DNA of 54,024 nucleotides from Candidatus Thorarchaeota archaeon (GTDB taxonomy: Archaea; Asgardarchaeota; Thorarchaeia; Thorarchaeales; Thorarchaeaceae): assembly GCA_011364905.1 (NCBI GenBank), contig RDNZ01000001.1:1-54024 (forward strand). The letters are read 5' to 3'. Shown here piece after piece: positions 9,430-17,511 of this stretch. The translations under genes were made by a program, and so were the position numbers. Each line of letters starts with the position of its first letter. Position 1 is the stretch's first letter. The notes under the pieces are model-generated. The model saw nothing but the letters and a program-made list of their open reading frames with translations, was not told the DNA's origin and made no database searches.

Positions 9430-9903
9430 ATGGCAATTGATGAGGGGAAAGGTTTCACTCAACCTAGAACCGGACCGAAATCTTTCACTGAATACTCATT
9501 TGGCGCACTTCTTGTGTTCGTCGGATTACTAGGATCAATGCTAGCAACATTTGGCTCAGTTTCTGTTTATGTAATGTTTTGGGGACTTGCTTCGCTCTTG
9601 CCTGGATTCAGTTCCCTATATGGCTCAGTAGTCATAGCGGTATTGATGATTCCTTTTGGTATAGCCCAAGGATACTATGCTTGGAAACTACATACTCAAG
9701 ACTTCAGGGCATTTCAGACAGTCAATATCATTTGTGTATTAATAATCGCTCTTTCAATCGTTTCGGCAATACTATCTGGATTTTTTGCTCTACTCACTCT
9801 GCAAATTACAGTAGGGCAGGTTGTATTGAATGCCATTGTGATTTTCTTTCTACTGAGACCGGAAGTACAAGCGGAATTCACTTGGAGCACTGTACAGTAT
9901 TGA
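9430..9903 (+). CDS. Small multi-pass membrane protein
   Basis: This 157-residue protein has four predicted membrane helices: about 26-48, 53-75 (with the GSVVIAVLM segment continuing), 97-117 and 122-142. A short polar N-terminus precedes them. The ATG at 9430 follows a purine-rich gagg site. It resembles the next gene (10135-10551) in overall plan of four helices and a short polar tail, and the two could be distant paralogues. It is divergent from the MttB-like gene. No family is recognised and no function is proposed. Confidence 0.75.
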   Translation: MAIDEGKGFTQPRTGPKSFTEYSFGALLVFVGLLGSMLATFGSVSVYVMFWGLASLLPGFSSLYGSVVIAVLMIPFGIAQGYYAWKLHTQDFRAFQTVNIICVLIIALSIVSAILSGFFALLTLQITVGQVVLNAIVIFFLLRPEVQAEFTWSTVQY

Positions 9904-10024
9904 TTGGACTTTCTCCAGATAAGCTGCTTAGAAGTCCATCTACATTCTTTGCTGGTAAGGGCTGAGCAAACCTCGACGATCTTATCACAGTAGTATAAAT
10001 CGCTCCTACAATGATTTTTTGGAC

Positions 10025-10052
10025 GCAAGCGGAGTACTCTGCAGCCGCTTGC
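10025..10052. other. Perfect 8-bp inverted repeat
   Basis: gcaagcgg (10025-10032) and ccgcttgc (10045-10052) form a perfect stem with a 12-base loop, in the 231-base gap between two membrane-protein genes. No T-run follows on the plus strand. On the minus strand an A/T tract (tttttt at 10014-10019 on plus) does not give a U-run either. The role is undecided: RNA structure or protein-binding site. Confidence 0.4.
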
Positions 10053-10134
10053 TGATTCGGCAATTGTCGATTTGTTTCAATTGTAGCACGAATATATATT
10101 AGCAACTAAGTTCGAGTCCATTATAACTCTCTAT

Positions 10135-10551
10135 TTGGAGGGAAAAAAAATAGCGGAAATTCCAACACCTACAACAGGTTATACAGGATCATCCAGCGAC
10201 AGACCTTTAGGAGTAACAATCATTGTAATTCTTGAAGTTCTTGGTGCGCTTGCCTACCTATTCACAGGGGCTATGGCCATTCTCGCTGGAGCGATGGTTG
10301 GCTCAATAATTCCGGGTTTGGGTGCATTCGCTGTAGCTATTGGAGCTATAGTGCTCATCTTCGGAATTCTCTATTTGCTCTTGGCATGGGGTCTATGGAC
10401 TCTGAAGTCATGGGCCTGGATGGCTGCAGTAATCCTGAATATCATTGGATTGATCCTTGGAATACTCCAGTTCAACTGGATTGGCGTCATAATCAGCTTG
10501 ATTATTGTGATATACCTTCAACAAGGTGATATCAAAAGCCGATTCAGATAG
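10135..10551 (+). CDS. Small four-helix membrane protein
   Basis: Up to 138 residues. The N-terminus is polar (PTPTTGYTGSSSDRP), and four membrane helices are predicted at about 27-47, 50-75, 78-98 and 103-130, ending in a short QQGDIKSRFR tail. The start is uncertain. TTG at 10135 overlaps a strong GGAGG, whereas ATA at 10150 is correctly spaced from it; no ATG exists before the first helix. A hairpin terminator follows the stop. It is a hypothetical protein of the DUF-type small membrane family common in archaea, and no function can be given. Confidence 0.75.
   Translation: MEGKKIAEIPTPTTGYTGSSSDRPLGVTIIVILEVLGALAYLFTGAMAILAGAMVGSIIPGLGAFAVAIGAIVLIFGILYLLLAWGLWTLKSWAWMAAVILNIIGLILGILQFNWIGVIISLIIVIYLQQGDIKSRFR
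10137..10141 (+). promoter_or_regulatory. Shine-Dalgarno that challenges the annotated start
   Basis: The ggagg overlaps the TTG candidate start at 10135 and lies 8 bases before an ATA codon at 10150. If used, it would place initiation at ATA, a rare start codon. A TATA element (aatatatatt, about 10090-10099) implies a transcript start near 10123, so the leader would contain this site. Confidence 0.45.
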
Positions 10552-10578
10552 GAAAACTGTAATCAATGAGAGTTTTCT

Positions 10579-10617
10579 CCGGATTCTTTTGAATCCGGAT
10601 GCTCTTCTTTTTTTATT
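10579..10617 (+). terminator. Hairpin plus T-tract terminator
   Basis: ccggattc (10579-10586), a tttt loop and gaatccgg (10591-10598) form a perfect 8-bp stem, followed by a T-rich tract to 10617. It ends the membrane-protein transcript. It also lies inside the longer possible reading frame of the downstream asparaginase, which argues for that gene's shorter start at 10667. Confidence 0.75.
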
Positions 10618-10666
10618 TAAAGACGCTATTTTAGATAAACATCGTATCAGGATTGTTGAAACAGTA

Positions 10667-11533
10667 ATGACACATTTACCTATAATAATCGTACATGGCG
10701 GCGCTGGGAACTGGAAAGATGATCGAATCCCAGTTGGAGTAGAACATGTCCAGAACGCAGCGAAGTCAGGATTCCAGGCACTTGCAGAGGGGGGTTCTGC
10801 AATCGATGCTGCAGAAACATGCACAATGTACATGGAAAGTTGCGGGGGTCTCAATGCAGGGAAAGGTGCTCGACCCAACCAAGATGGCTTGTTGGAATTA
10901 GATGCTATGATCGTGGATGGCAAGAATCTTCAGTTTGGATCGGTCGCCGCTATAATCGGAATACAGAATCCCATATCTCTGGCACGATACATCATGGAGA
11001 AAACAGAGTACAACTTCTTTGCAGGAGAGAATGCAAAGAGAGTGTATGAAATGATGATCAAGGAAGGATTCAGAAAAGAGATTGAGAAAGGAGTTGTGAA
11101 GGCACCGAAAATTTCTCCAGCGGGGGACACAGTCGGTTGTGTGGTTGTTGATGAGGAAGGTAACATAGCTGCGACCTCTTCTACCGGAGGCATTTCAAAG
11201 AAGCTCCCTGGCAGAGTGGGAGATAGTCCGATTATGGGTTCCGGAGCGTATGCAAATGAAACATGCGGCGCTACAGCAACAGGCTATGGAGAGCACATAA
11301 TGAGAGTTGTCTTAAGTAGAATGACAGTGCTTTATGTTGAAGAAGGCTTAGACACCCAATCTGCTGCTCAGAAGGGCATAGACATGTTCCAAAACAAGAC
11401 AGGTAGCGAGGCTGGAATCATTGTGGCAGATAAAAATGGGCATTTTGGATTCGCCACAAACGCAAAAGCAATGCCGACCGCAATAATTCAACAGAAACTA
11501 AGCAACCTTGTGACACATACTTGCTTGAAGTGA
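10667..11533 (+). CDS. Plant-type L-asparaginase / isoaspartyl peptidase (Ntn hydrolase)
   Basis: 288 residues from the ATG at 10667. The N-terminal IIIVHGGAGNW is the family signature. The autoprocessing site with the nucleophile Thr appears as SPAGDTVGCVVVD, followed by the STGG loop and GDSPIMGSGAYAN. Precursors of this family self-cleave before the Thr into alpha and beta chains and hydrolyse L-asparagine and/or beta-aspartyl dipeptides. The frame stays open upstream to 10526, but that part contains a terminator hairpin and overlaps the previous gene, so I reject it. A second paralogue lies at 32734-33618. The enzyme probably salvages amino acids or isoaspartyl peptides in the cytosol. 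Confidence 0.93.
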   Translation: MTHLPIIIVHGGAGNWKDDRIPVGVEHVQNAAKSGFQALAEGGSAIDAAETCTMYMESCGGLNAGKGARPNQDGLLELDAMIVDGKNLQFGSVAAIIGIQNPISLARYIMEKTEYNFFAGENAKRVYEMMIKEGFRKEIEKGVVKAPKISPAGDTVGCVVVDEEGNIAATSSTGGISKKLPGRVGDSPIMGSGAYANETCGATATGYGEHIMRVVLSRMTVLYVEEGLDTQSAAQKGIDMFQNKTGSEAGIIVADKNGHFGFATNAKAMPTAIIQQKLSNLVTHTCLK

Positions 11534-11919
11534 AGCCAATTTTTCCTTAATAAGGCGGTTCTATCAACGCGGCGTAGAACTTGTCCTTTTTGTTCTAAAG
11601 CAAATGCGGGACTAGAATCAAATTACATGGAGGGAGAGTAAGTATCCTCTTTGTATGGATTGAATCCGCGATGCCCATGATCCAGCTAAATAAATCTAAC
11701 GAATATAGTTGCTACGAAACCACTCCTTATATTCAATCTAATATGAAACTTACACACGTTGTTAGCATCGCTAGCACAGACCCGGAAAAGGCATAGGAAT
11801 CGCGCATTGAAGCTCACAATCCACAGCTTTCTCGTATTCAGTGCATCCATTCTCGTGTTGGAAAAATTCTCGCAGCTTTTTCTGGGTCGCCAATTTTTGA
11901 ACTATTCATGCTTGCAGAA
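11534..11919. other. 386-base gap with a possible broken small ORF
   Basis: Beyond the terminator at 11558 this gap holds an ATG at 11743 followed by 17 sense codons (MKLTHVVSIASTDPEKA), then an in-frame TAG at 11794-11796. The same frame then stays open to 11958, into the 3' end of the thioredoxin gene. The first 17 residues look protein-like. It may be a decayed gene or chance. Nothing else is recognisable in the gap. Confidence 0.3.
11558..11597 (+). terminator. Hairpin terminator of the asparaginase gene
   Basis: gttcta (11558-11563) pairs with tagaac (11575-11580) across an 11-base loop and is followed by a T-rich run (ttgtcctttttgttc). It lies 25 bases after the asparaginase stop, so it most likely terminates that transcript. 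Confidence 0.55.
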
Positions 11920-12375
11920 TCAAACATAGCTGCTTTCGTCAGGACCCTTGCCTATTAGCTGTTCTAGAACCATATCATAATCGTTGTATGATCTAAGTCC
12001 GGGAATTTTTCCAAGGGGTTTACCATCTTTGAAAGCAATGACCATCGGGACTGATTGCACACCGAACTGCGACGTTGTTCGCCGGTTTAGGTCAATATCA
12101 ATCTGGGCGAAGAAAACCTTGCCTTGATAGTCTTGGGCAAGCGCTGAAAAAATAGGCGCCAGAGTCTTGCAAGGACTACACCACTGACCAAAGAAGTCAA
12201 CAATCGCGAACTTCGTCTTCTGAATAGTAGACCAGAAATTAGCATCTGTCAAGAGGTTGACTCGTCCATTAGCCATTGGTTCCATTTCCTTAGGCTTTTC
12301 GGCTTCTCGCGCTCGCTCCATCAAGATCTTCATCTTTCTGCGGCGAATCTCCTCTAATTCATCATCATTCAGCAC
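11920..12375 (-). CDS. Thioredoxin with charged helical N-terminal extension
   Basis: This 151-residue protein begins with about 38 residues rich in Glu/Arg/Lys (a predicted single helix). A standard thioredoxin fold follows, with active site WCSPC (Cys66, Cys69) and the cis-Pro in QSVPMVIAF. The canonical CGPC is replaced by CSPC, which should alter the redox potential modestly. It acts as a cytosolic thiol-disulfide reductant. The charged extension is unlike classical 105-110 residue thioredoxins and is seen in some archaeal forms; it could mediate oligomerisation or nucleic-acid contact (inference). The minus-strand promoter region contains a TATA-like ttttaaga and a perfect dyad at 12427-12447. 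Confidence 0.92.
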   Translation of the reverse strand: MLNDDELEEIRRRKMKILMERAREAEKPKEMEPMANGRVNLLTDANFWSTIQKTKFAIVDFFGQWCSPCKTLAPIFSALAQDYQGKVFFAQIDIDLNRRTTSQFGVQSVPMVIAFKDGKPLGKIPGLRSYNDYDMVLEQLIGKGPDESSYV

Positions 12376-12426
12376 GAGAACACCTCTGATGGTTGTGAGT
12401 TTTTGCGATTTGTTCTCTTAAAACGT

Positions 12427-12447
12427 TTGTGCAAACTGCATGCACAA
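12427..12447. promoter_or_regulatory. 7-7-7 inverted repeat in a divergent promoter region
   Basis: ttgtgca (12427-12433) and tgcacaa (12441-12447) are separated by 7 bases. The repeat lies between the divergent thioredoxin and exporter genes, just upstream of a TATA-like element for thioredoxin. That is a suitable position for a regulator dimer. No regulator is identified. Confidence 0.45.
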
Positions 12448-12547
12448 CCGAATTGTGGAGTGAGTATTCACATGCTCTTGGCTTGTAGAACAAAGCCGCA
12501 TGGATTGAAATGGTCTTGAAGTCATGAACTTTACCCGCTTAGGTCTG

Positions 12548-12555
12548 TTTATATT
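12548..12555 (+). promoter_or_regulatory. TATA-box promoter of the DMT exporter
   Basis: tttatatt lies about 40 bases before the ATG at 12589, predicting a short leader of roughly a dozen bases without a Shine-Dalgarno site. Evidence is positional only. Confidence 0.4.
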
Positions 12556-12588
12556 CCGCTTACACATCGCCAACTTCGTGAGCTATTC

Positions 12589-13521
12589 ATGAGTGAGAAA
12601 CCGCCAAAAGGATCTCTCAAATACTATGGCATACTCATCATAGCAATGGCGTTCTGGGGAGGAAGCTGGCCCTCAGCCAAAATCATAGTGGGAATCTCAC
12701 CGCCAATGACTATAGGCTTCTTCCGATTCCTGTCAGCAAGTATTCTTTTCTCGATTCTTCTATTTGTCACAGAGCCTGAGCCAAGACGTATATTCCGAAA
12801 GTCAAATTTCAAAATTCTTTTCCTTGTCGGATTTACCGGCATTTTTGGCTATGGAGTTCTTTTTCTAACTGGAATGCGTTTCACAACGGCAACTCAAGGT
12901 GCAATCATCGCAGGATTCAATCCCGCAACAGTCAGCATAGTCGCACACCTCTACCATAAAGAACGACTCGCGAGGAGGTGGCAATATATTGGATTCCTTG
13001 TTGCTTTTCTAGGTGTCGTATTCGTTGTAGGAGTTCAAGCCTTACTGGAATTCAACTTGAATTATCTCATTGGCAATTTGATAATTCTCGGCGCGATGTT
13101 CACATGGGGCCTTTACTCATCCATAGGGAAAGAGGCGATGAAGAAGCTCTCTCCTCTTGAAGTGACTGCAGGTGGTTCAATCATTGGCACTGTTCTGTTT
13201 GGAATGGGCGCATTGACAGAAGAAGTCTGGACTCTCCCTGCGCTGGTAAATCCAGTTTTCTGGTTGAACATTCTCTATCTTGGTACTTGCGTGACATTCA
13301 TTGGTTTCTTATTCTATTTTACAGGCATCAAAGAACTTGGCGCGACACGGGCAGGGGGTTTCATCAATCTTGTACCCGTTTTCGGAACCATCTTTTCATT
13401 TCTAATACTAAATGAGATCATATACTGGACATATGGAGTGGGTCTGATTCTTGTGGTGATTGGAATTATTATCATCAATTATCCAATAAGGAGCGAAACA
13501 GCTATTGCGGAACAAACTTAA
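12589..13521 (+). CDS. EamA/DMT-family transporter
   Basis: This 310-residue polytopic protein has about ten predicted membrane helices in two homologous EamA repeats. The first begins YGILIIAMAFWGGSWPSAK, with the typical W-G-x-xx-P motif; the second begins at about residue 160 (IILGAMFTWGLYSSIGK). The C-terminal part contains the conserved loop with PVFGTIFSFLILNE. Members of the drug/metabolite transporter superfamily export amino acids, nucleosides or small metabolites across the cytoplasmic membrane. The substrate cannot be predicted. It is 53 bases upstream of the M32 peptidase gene on the same strand, so it could export peptidase products, but that is speculation. Confidence 0.92.
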   Translation: MSEKPPKGSLKYYGILIIAMAFWGGSWPSAKIIVGISPPMTIGFFRFLSASILFSILLFVTEPEPRRIFRKSNFKILFLVGFTGIFGYGVLFLTGMRFTTATQGAIIAGFNPATVSIVAHLYHKERLARRWQYIGFLVAFLGVVFVVGVQALLEFNLNYLIGNLIILGAMFTWGLYSSIGKEAMKKLSPLEVTAGGSIIGTVLFGMGALTEEVWTLPALVNPVFWLNILYLGTCVTFIGFLFYFTGIKELGATRAGGFINLVPVFGTIFSFLILNEIIYWTYGVGLILVVIGIIIINYPIRSETAIAEQT

Positions 13522-13574
13522 CACCGTTGAATCCTGCAAAGACCCAAATTCAAACACCATGAAGGGTAGCAACT

Positions 13575-15089
13575 ATGGAAGCATATGACGATCTGATGAA
13601 GAGGAGGAAGGAGTATATAGTCCTCGGCAGTGCCTACTCAATAGTCCAATGGGATTACGAAACCTATATGCCACCGAAAGGATTGATGTTGAAGAGTGAG
13701 CAATTATCACTATTGCAGCAGATTCTTCATCGAATGGGCACCAATCCAGAGATTGGAAAACTGCTTGATGAGCTAGAAAAGAATCGGAAGAAACTGAGTG
13801 ATGTTCAGAAACGAAATGTCTTCTTAGTTCGTAGGGAGTATGACAAAGAAACCAAGATACCAGAGGACTTAGTTGCTAGAATTGGAAAACAGACTCCAAT
13901 TAGCTTAGAAACTTGGAAGAAAGCAAAAGCATCAAACAATTGGAAACTCTTCGAACCTGAACTGCAGAAGACAGTTGAACTTTCAAGAGAGAGAGCAGAA
14001 ATTGAGATGCAAGTTAAGGGTATTCCGAATCTCTACGACAGCATGCTTGATGAGTATGAACGCGGCATAACATCCTCGGAGATTACCAAGGAATTCAGCG
14101 AGTTGAGAGCACGACTAGTGCCGCTTGCAAAGAAATGTGCTGAAGCCTCAAAAGACTTTGACTCATCCTTTCTGAGCATGGAAATACCAATCAATATCCA
14201 ACGAAAAATAGCAGCTGACTTGACTACAGTTCTGGGATACGATACAGTCAGCGATGAAGCCGGTGGTAGAATTGATGAGGTAGAACATCCGTTCACAACA
14301 GGATACTATGATGATGTGAGAATCACTGTGAAGTATCATGAGAACAACGTAGCTTCTGCAATCTATGCGATTCTTCACGAGTCCGGTCATGCTCTCTATG
14401 AACAGGACCTGAATCCTGACTGGAAGTATACACCTGTTGGTGTGGCTGCATCATTCGGGATTCATGAATCTCAATCAAGATTCACCGAGAATATGATTGG
14501 TCGGTCGCCTGAGTTTCTTACATTTTACCTTCCACGACTGAAGAAGTTCACAAACGGAGCTTTCCCGAGAGTAGATGATAGAACCTTCATCAAGGCTATG
14601 AACTTGGTCAAGCCATCTCTCATCAGAATTGAGGCTGATGAAGTGACCTACTCATTGCACATCATTGTCAGGTTTGAGATTGAACGTGATCTTTTCTCAG
14701 ACAAAATCACAGTCTCTGAATTACCACAAGTCTGGAACGAGAAGTACAGCGAATATCTGGGAATAGACGTCCCAGACGATACGAATGGCGTACTTCAAGA
14801 CACACACTGGGCTAGTGGATACTTTGGATATTTCCCAAGCTATGCGTTAGGAAACATTTACGATGGAATGTTTCTTGAGAAAATGAGAAAAGATATGCCA
14901 GACTGGCTTGAGGGCGTCGCTAAAGGAGAGATTGCCCCTGTCATCAATTGGTTGAAAGATAATGTTCATGTCGAAGCATCGATGTATGATCCCGCTGATT
15001 TGGTGAAAAGGGTCACAGGCAAGAGCCTCACAGCCAAGCCATTCTTAGATTATGTTGAAGCAAAATACTCAAAGTTATGGGGATTCTGA
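13575..15089 (+). CDS. Carboxypeptidase Taq-type M32 metallopeptidase
   Basis: A 504-residue cytosolic metallocarboxypeptidase with the HESGH zinc motif at residues 268-272 and the downstream Glu ligand in the GIHESQSRF segment. This latter motif, the IRxExDE-like IRIEADEVTY segment and the DVHW-like DTHWASGYFGYFPSYALG region are hallmarks of the M32 family. The length is normal (about 500). It releases C-terminal residues from peptides with broad specificity. The ATG at 13575 is retained. A strong hairpin terminator follows. With PepF, S9 peptidase and two asparaginases in the same window, it supports a peptide/amino-acid-degrading lifestyle. Confidence 0.95.
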   Translation: MEAYDDLMKRRKEYIVLGSAYSIVQWDYETYMPPKGLMLKSEQLSLLQQILHRMGTNPEIGKLLDELEKNRKKLSDVQKRNVFLVRREYDKETKIPEDLVARIGKQTPISLETWKKAKASNNWKLFEPELQKTVELSRERAEIEMQVKGIPNLYDSMLDEYERGITSSEITKEFSELRARLVPLAKKCAEASKDFDSSFLSMEIPINIQRKIAADLTTVLGYDTVSDEAGGRIDEVEHPFTTGYYDDVRITVKYHENNVASAIYAILHESGHALYEQDLNPDWKYTPVGVAASFGIHESQSRFTENMIGRSPEFLTFYLPRLKKFTNGAFPRVDDRTFIKAMNLVKPSLIRIEADEVTYSLHIIVRFEIERDLFSDKITVSELPQVWNEKYSEYLGIDVPDDTNGVLQDTHWASGYFGYFPSYALGNIYDGMFLEKMRKDMPDWLEGVAKGEIAPVINWLKDNVHVEASMYDPADLVKRVTGKSLTAKPFLDYVEAKYSKLWGF

Positions 15090-15098
15090 TTAACTAAC

Positions 15099-15135
15099 AA
15101 GGCGTTCGCAATTGAACGCCTTCTCTCACTTTTTG
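15099..15135 (+). terminator. Hairpin terminator after M32 peptidase
   Basis: aaggcgttc (15099-15107) and gaacgcctt (15114-15122) form a perfect 9-bp stem with a 6-base loop, followed by a T-rich tract. It sits 10 bases after the stop of the M32 gene. Confidence 0.75.
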
Positions 15136-15188
15136 CTAAGAGTTATCTTTGTTCATGCCAAACTTGAAAGTGAGGGTAACAACGAAAA

Positions 15189-15704
15189 ATGTCATCTGAT
15201 GAAACGGAGTCTGCAGGGTCGTACAACTATTGGCGGCCATTATTCGCAGTCATTAATTTCGGCGGTCTATTGTGGTATGGGGTAGGTCGGATGAGTCCCA
15301 CCGCCGGACTATGGGATTTCATTTTTGTCTTTGTTGGCTGTTATTTCACCTTGAAGTTTATCCGATATCTAACAAAGGCATATCAGCTGAAACAAACAAG
15401 GATTCAACCAAGTACCATGATGGGGTTTCCGAGCAAGGGGATCTACGCAAGAATCAGACAACCAGTAGCTTCTGCATTTATTTACATGAATCTGGCTTAT
15501 GTCTGCTTTTATAGGACATTCGCAATGATTCCAGTGGTTGTTGTTTTCATAGCCCTTTGGTACATGCTTGCTCGGTACGAGGATCAAATGCTGCTCTCGA
15601 AATTCGGAGATGAATACGAGGAGTACATGAAATCTACCGCCTTAGTCAGAGGGGGTTCTGATGAACAACAAAGACTGGCTTCATCAGGTTATGACATGTA
15701 CTAG
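15189..15704 (+). CDS. Isoprenylcysteine/phospholipid methyltransferase-like membrane protein
   Basis: This 171-residue protein has about four to five membrane helices. The catalytic core resembles the ICMT/PEMT family: GIYARIRQPVASAF corresponds to the G-x-Y-xx-x-R-H/Q-P motif, and the C-terminal YEDQMLLSKFGDEYEEYMK corresponds to the E-E-x2-L-x3-FG-x-EY signature that binds S-adenosylmethionine. The usual RHP His is replaced by Gln (RQP), which may alter activity. It would act at the membrane on a lipid or lipidated substrate. It converges with the next gene, 6 bases between stops. A second family member lies at 20103-20747. Confidence 0.75.
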   Translation: MSSDETESAGSYNYWRPLFAVINFGGLLWYGVGRMSPTAGLWDFIFVFVGCYFTLKFIRYLTKAYQLKQTRIQPSTMMGFPSKGIYARIRQPVASAFIYMNLAYVCFYRTFAMIPVVVVFIALWYMLARYEDQMLLSKFGDEYEEYMKSTALVRGGSDEQQRLASSGYDMY

Positions 15705-15710
15705 CTCATT

Positions 15711-16466
15711 CTACGCCTTGATTTGAGGTGCAGGCAGTGTTATCTTCGATATCTCATAAGAGGCGCTTAGAAACTCAACATGGCCACTGATTAAGTTTAC
15801 ATCCCCTCCGAGGTCATCTAGATGGAACTGAGCTATGCTAGTTTCCCCTCCGCCTATGGTTCCAAGTCGCTGCATTCGAAATGAGTCTGTTGAGGTGTTA
15901 ATATCTGCTGGCAAGTCAAGGTCAACAACGACCATGTCAATCTGATGACTACTTCGGTTATTCACAATTACTTCAAGAGTCAATTCATCTCTCGAACGTT
16001 GTAAAAACGACTGAACTTTGACGCCAAACTCCTCAACAATGGCTTGTTTCTTGTCTCTTTTTTCTTCGACAGCTGGCTTACTTGCACGTGGTCCCTGTAC
16101 TGCAGGTCTCTGTTCTCTGGTTCTAGTATCTCGAGTTGCCACCTGACGCATCGGCTGTGGTTTCTGGCCCCCCATTATCCAACTTAGAAAGCTTGGAACT
16201 TCATAGACGACATATACAAGCCCAGCGACGATCATTGCTGTCCATATGAGCGTAAAGAGAAATCGGTCCCGGAAAATGGGATCCTCGAATACTCTCCAGA
16301 CCGGCTCAAATATCCCTCTAACAATTGGACCAAGAATAGGACCAAGGAAGTCCTCAAGCTCTTGCCAGAATTCCATACTAAATGTAGTGAGATGCTGAAT
16401 CCCGACTGCAAGACCTATCGTGCCTAGTATGGATAACGTTTTGATGCCTCCAACCATGATTCCCAT
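15711..16466 (-). CDS. Membrane protein with C-terminal beta-sandwich domain
   Basis: This 251-residue protein has two membrane helices (about 8-28 and 88-114) and a charged linker (about 120-165, rich in Arg/Lys/Gln). It ends in a 90-residue domain with alternating hydrophobic strands (LTLEVIVNNRSSHQIDMVVV, then a GGGETSIAQFHLDDL turn). The pattern of that domain is an immunoglobulin-like sandwich that brings to mind adaptor appendage or arrestin-type folds, but this is a visual impression only. By topology the domain would be cytoplasmic if the linker follows the positive-inside rule. No known family is assigned. Confidence 0.75.
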   Translation of the reverse strand: MGIMVGGIKTLSILGTIGLAVGIQHLTTFSMEFWQELEDFLGPILGPIVRGIFEPVWRVFEDPIFRDRFLFTLIWTAMIVAGLVYVVYEVPSFLSWIMGGQKPQPMRQVATRDTRTREQRPAVQGPRASKPAVEEKRDKKQAIVEEFGVKVQSFLQRSRDELTLEVIVNNRSSHQIDMVVVDLDLPADINTSTDSFRMQRLGTIGGGETSIAQFHLDDLGGDVNLISGHVEFLSASYEISKITLPAPQIKA

Positions 16467-16534
16467 CTTACTCGCATTAAGTAATCGTTTCTATGGTTGG
16501 ATTTACTCTCGAAGCGTTATTAATCTTGCAACCT

Positions 16535-17323
16535 CTATTTTGGAAGTGAGAAAACCTCTCGGAATGTGCTACTCTTGTAGCATGCTTTGATACACTTTCC
16601 ACAGACATCCTTCTCAATGCCCTTGGATCCTAGAAAACCTATGTATTTCCTGCAATTCTCTCTATAATCCGGCAAGATATCTCGATTCTTGATGAAGCTG
16701 CATACTTCCTCGCAAGCTCTACAATTACCACATTTAGATTCGGACTTTTCTCCCCACTTCAAAGGATATGGAACAATAATACTTGCAAACCTTATCGCAC
16801 AACTGTACTTCTCATGAATCATTAACTGATTTTTCCCTCTCCATCCAACCCCTGAGTTCTCAGCAACAACTCGATGCGATATGACCATTCCGAAGTAGTC
16901 CTTCACATGAGAAACTTTGCTTGCCATTCCCCCGATGGTCGCTGCGAGAGGTATTCCATTGAACTCCTCAGCAATGTCCTTTGATGTCTGATTAAGAAGT
17001 TGATTGAGTCGATCGTATTCCTGGGCATATTTATTCCAAAGTTCGTAATCTGGCTGCTTATTGATTTTGGAGTCTATGCATTCCATGATTGGATCACGAT
17101 AAGCAATTCCGATACTAATCATTGAGCCTTCATTTAGCAATATATCAAGTTGAGACCCAACTGTTGTTTGGAGTCTTTGTTGTTGGATAGGCATTAGCTC
17201 ATTAAAGACTGACCTAAAACTCGTAAATCCTATGTCCCCTTCTTCCCCCTGCGACACCAGTAATTGATTAAAGAATGCCTTGATTTCTTTTGTGCGGTTC
17301 ATTGTCGCGCTAGGATCTGTCAT
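16535..17323 (-). CDS. QueG-like double [4Fe-4S] cluster protein
   Basis: About 262 residues from the ATG at 17321-17323, which has gaggt upstream; a TTG at 17347 is also in frame. The C-terminal third carries two ferredoxin-type motifs, CGNCRACEEVCSF and later C...VCGKCIKACYK. The region upstream includes GVGWRGKNQLMIHEKYSC, close to the GWIGKN motif of epoxyqueuosine reductase and related cobalamin-dependent reductases. Classical QueG makes queuosine, a bacterial tRNA base; archaea make archaeosine instead, so this paralogue probably acts on another substrate. It is shorter than QueG because the HEAT-like C-terminus is absent. Redox role likely, substrate unknown. Confidence 0.8.
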   Translation of the reverse strand: MTDPSATMNRTKEIKAFFNQLLVSQGEEGDIGFTSFRSVFNELMPIQQQRLQTTVGSQLDILLNEGSMISIGIAYRDPIMECIDSKINKQPDYELWNKYAQEYDRLNQLLNQTSKDIAEEFNGIPLAATIGGMASKVSHVKDYFGMVISHRVVAENSGVGWRGKNQLMIHEKYSCAIRFASIIVPYPLKWGEKSESKCGNCRACEEVCSFIKNRDILPDYRENCRKYIGFLGSKGIEKDVCGKCIKACYKSSTFREVFSLPK

Positions 17324-17511
17324 CAGCTTTGAACCTCTTAGGGGCAATCAAGAATACACTATGTTTTGGCCTTATTGAAAAGTGCATTCATTGGGCAGAG
17401 ATGAATGTTTAGACTTTCATAATTTCTTTATCAGATAAGCCGAGAGACAAAAGGATACACCCAAAAGATGATGAGTTATGGAATAGCCAAACAATGAGTC
17501 AGTGATAGTCG

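Noticed and set aside
10526..10666. Longer N-terminus of the first asparaginase
   Set aside because: It would include a terminator hairpin, overlap the preceding gene and place 47 residues before the family-start HGGAGNW segment, against the usual length.
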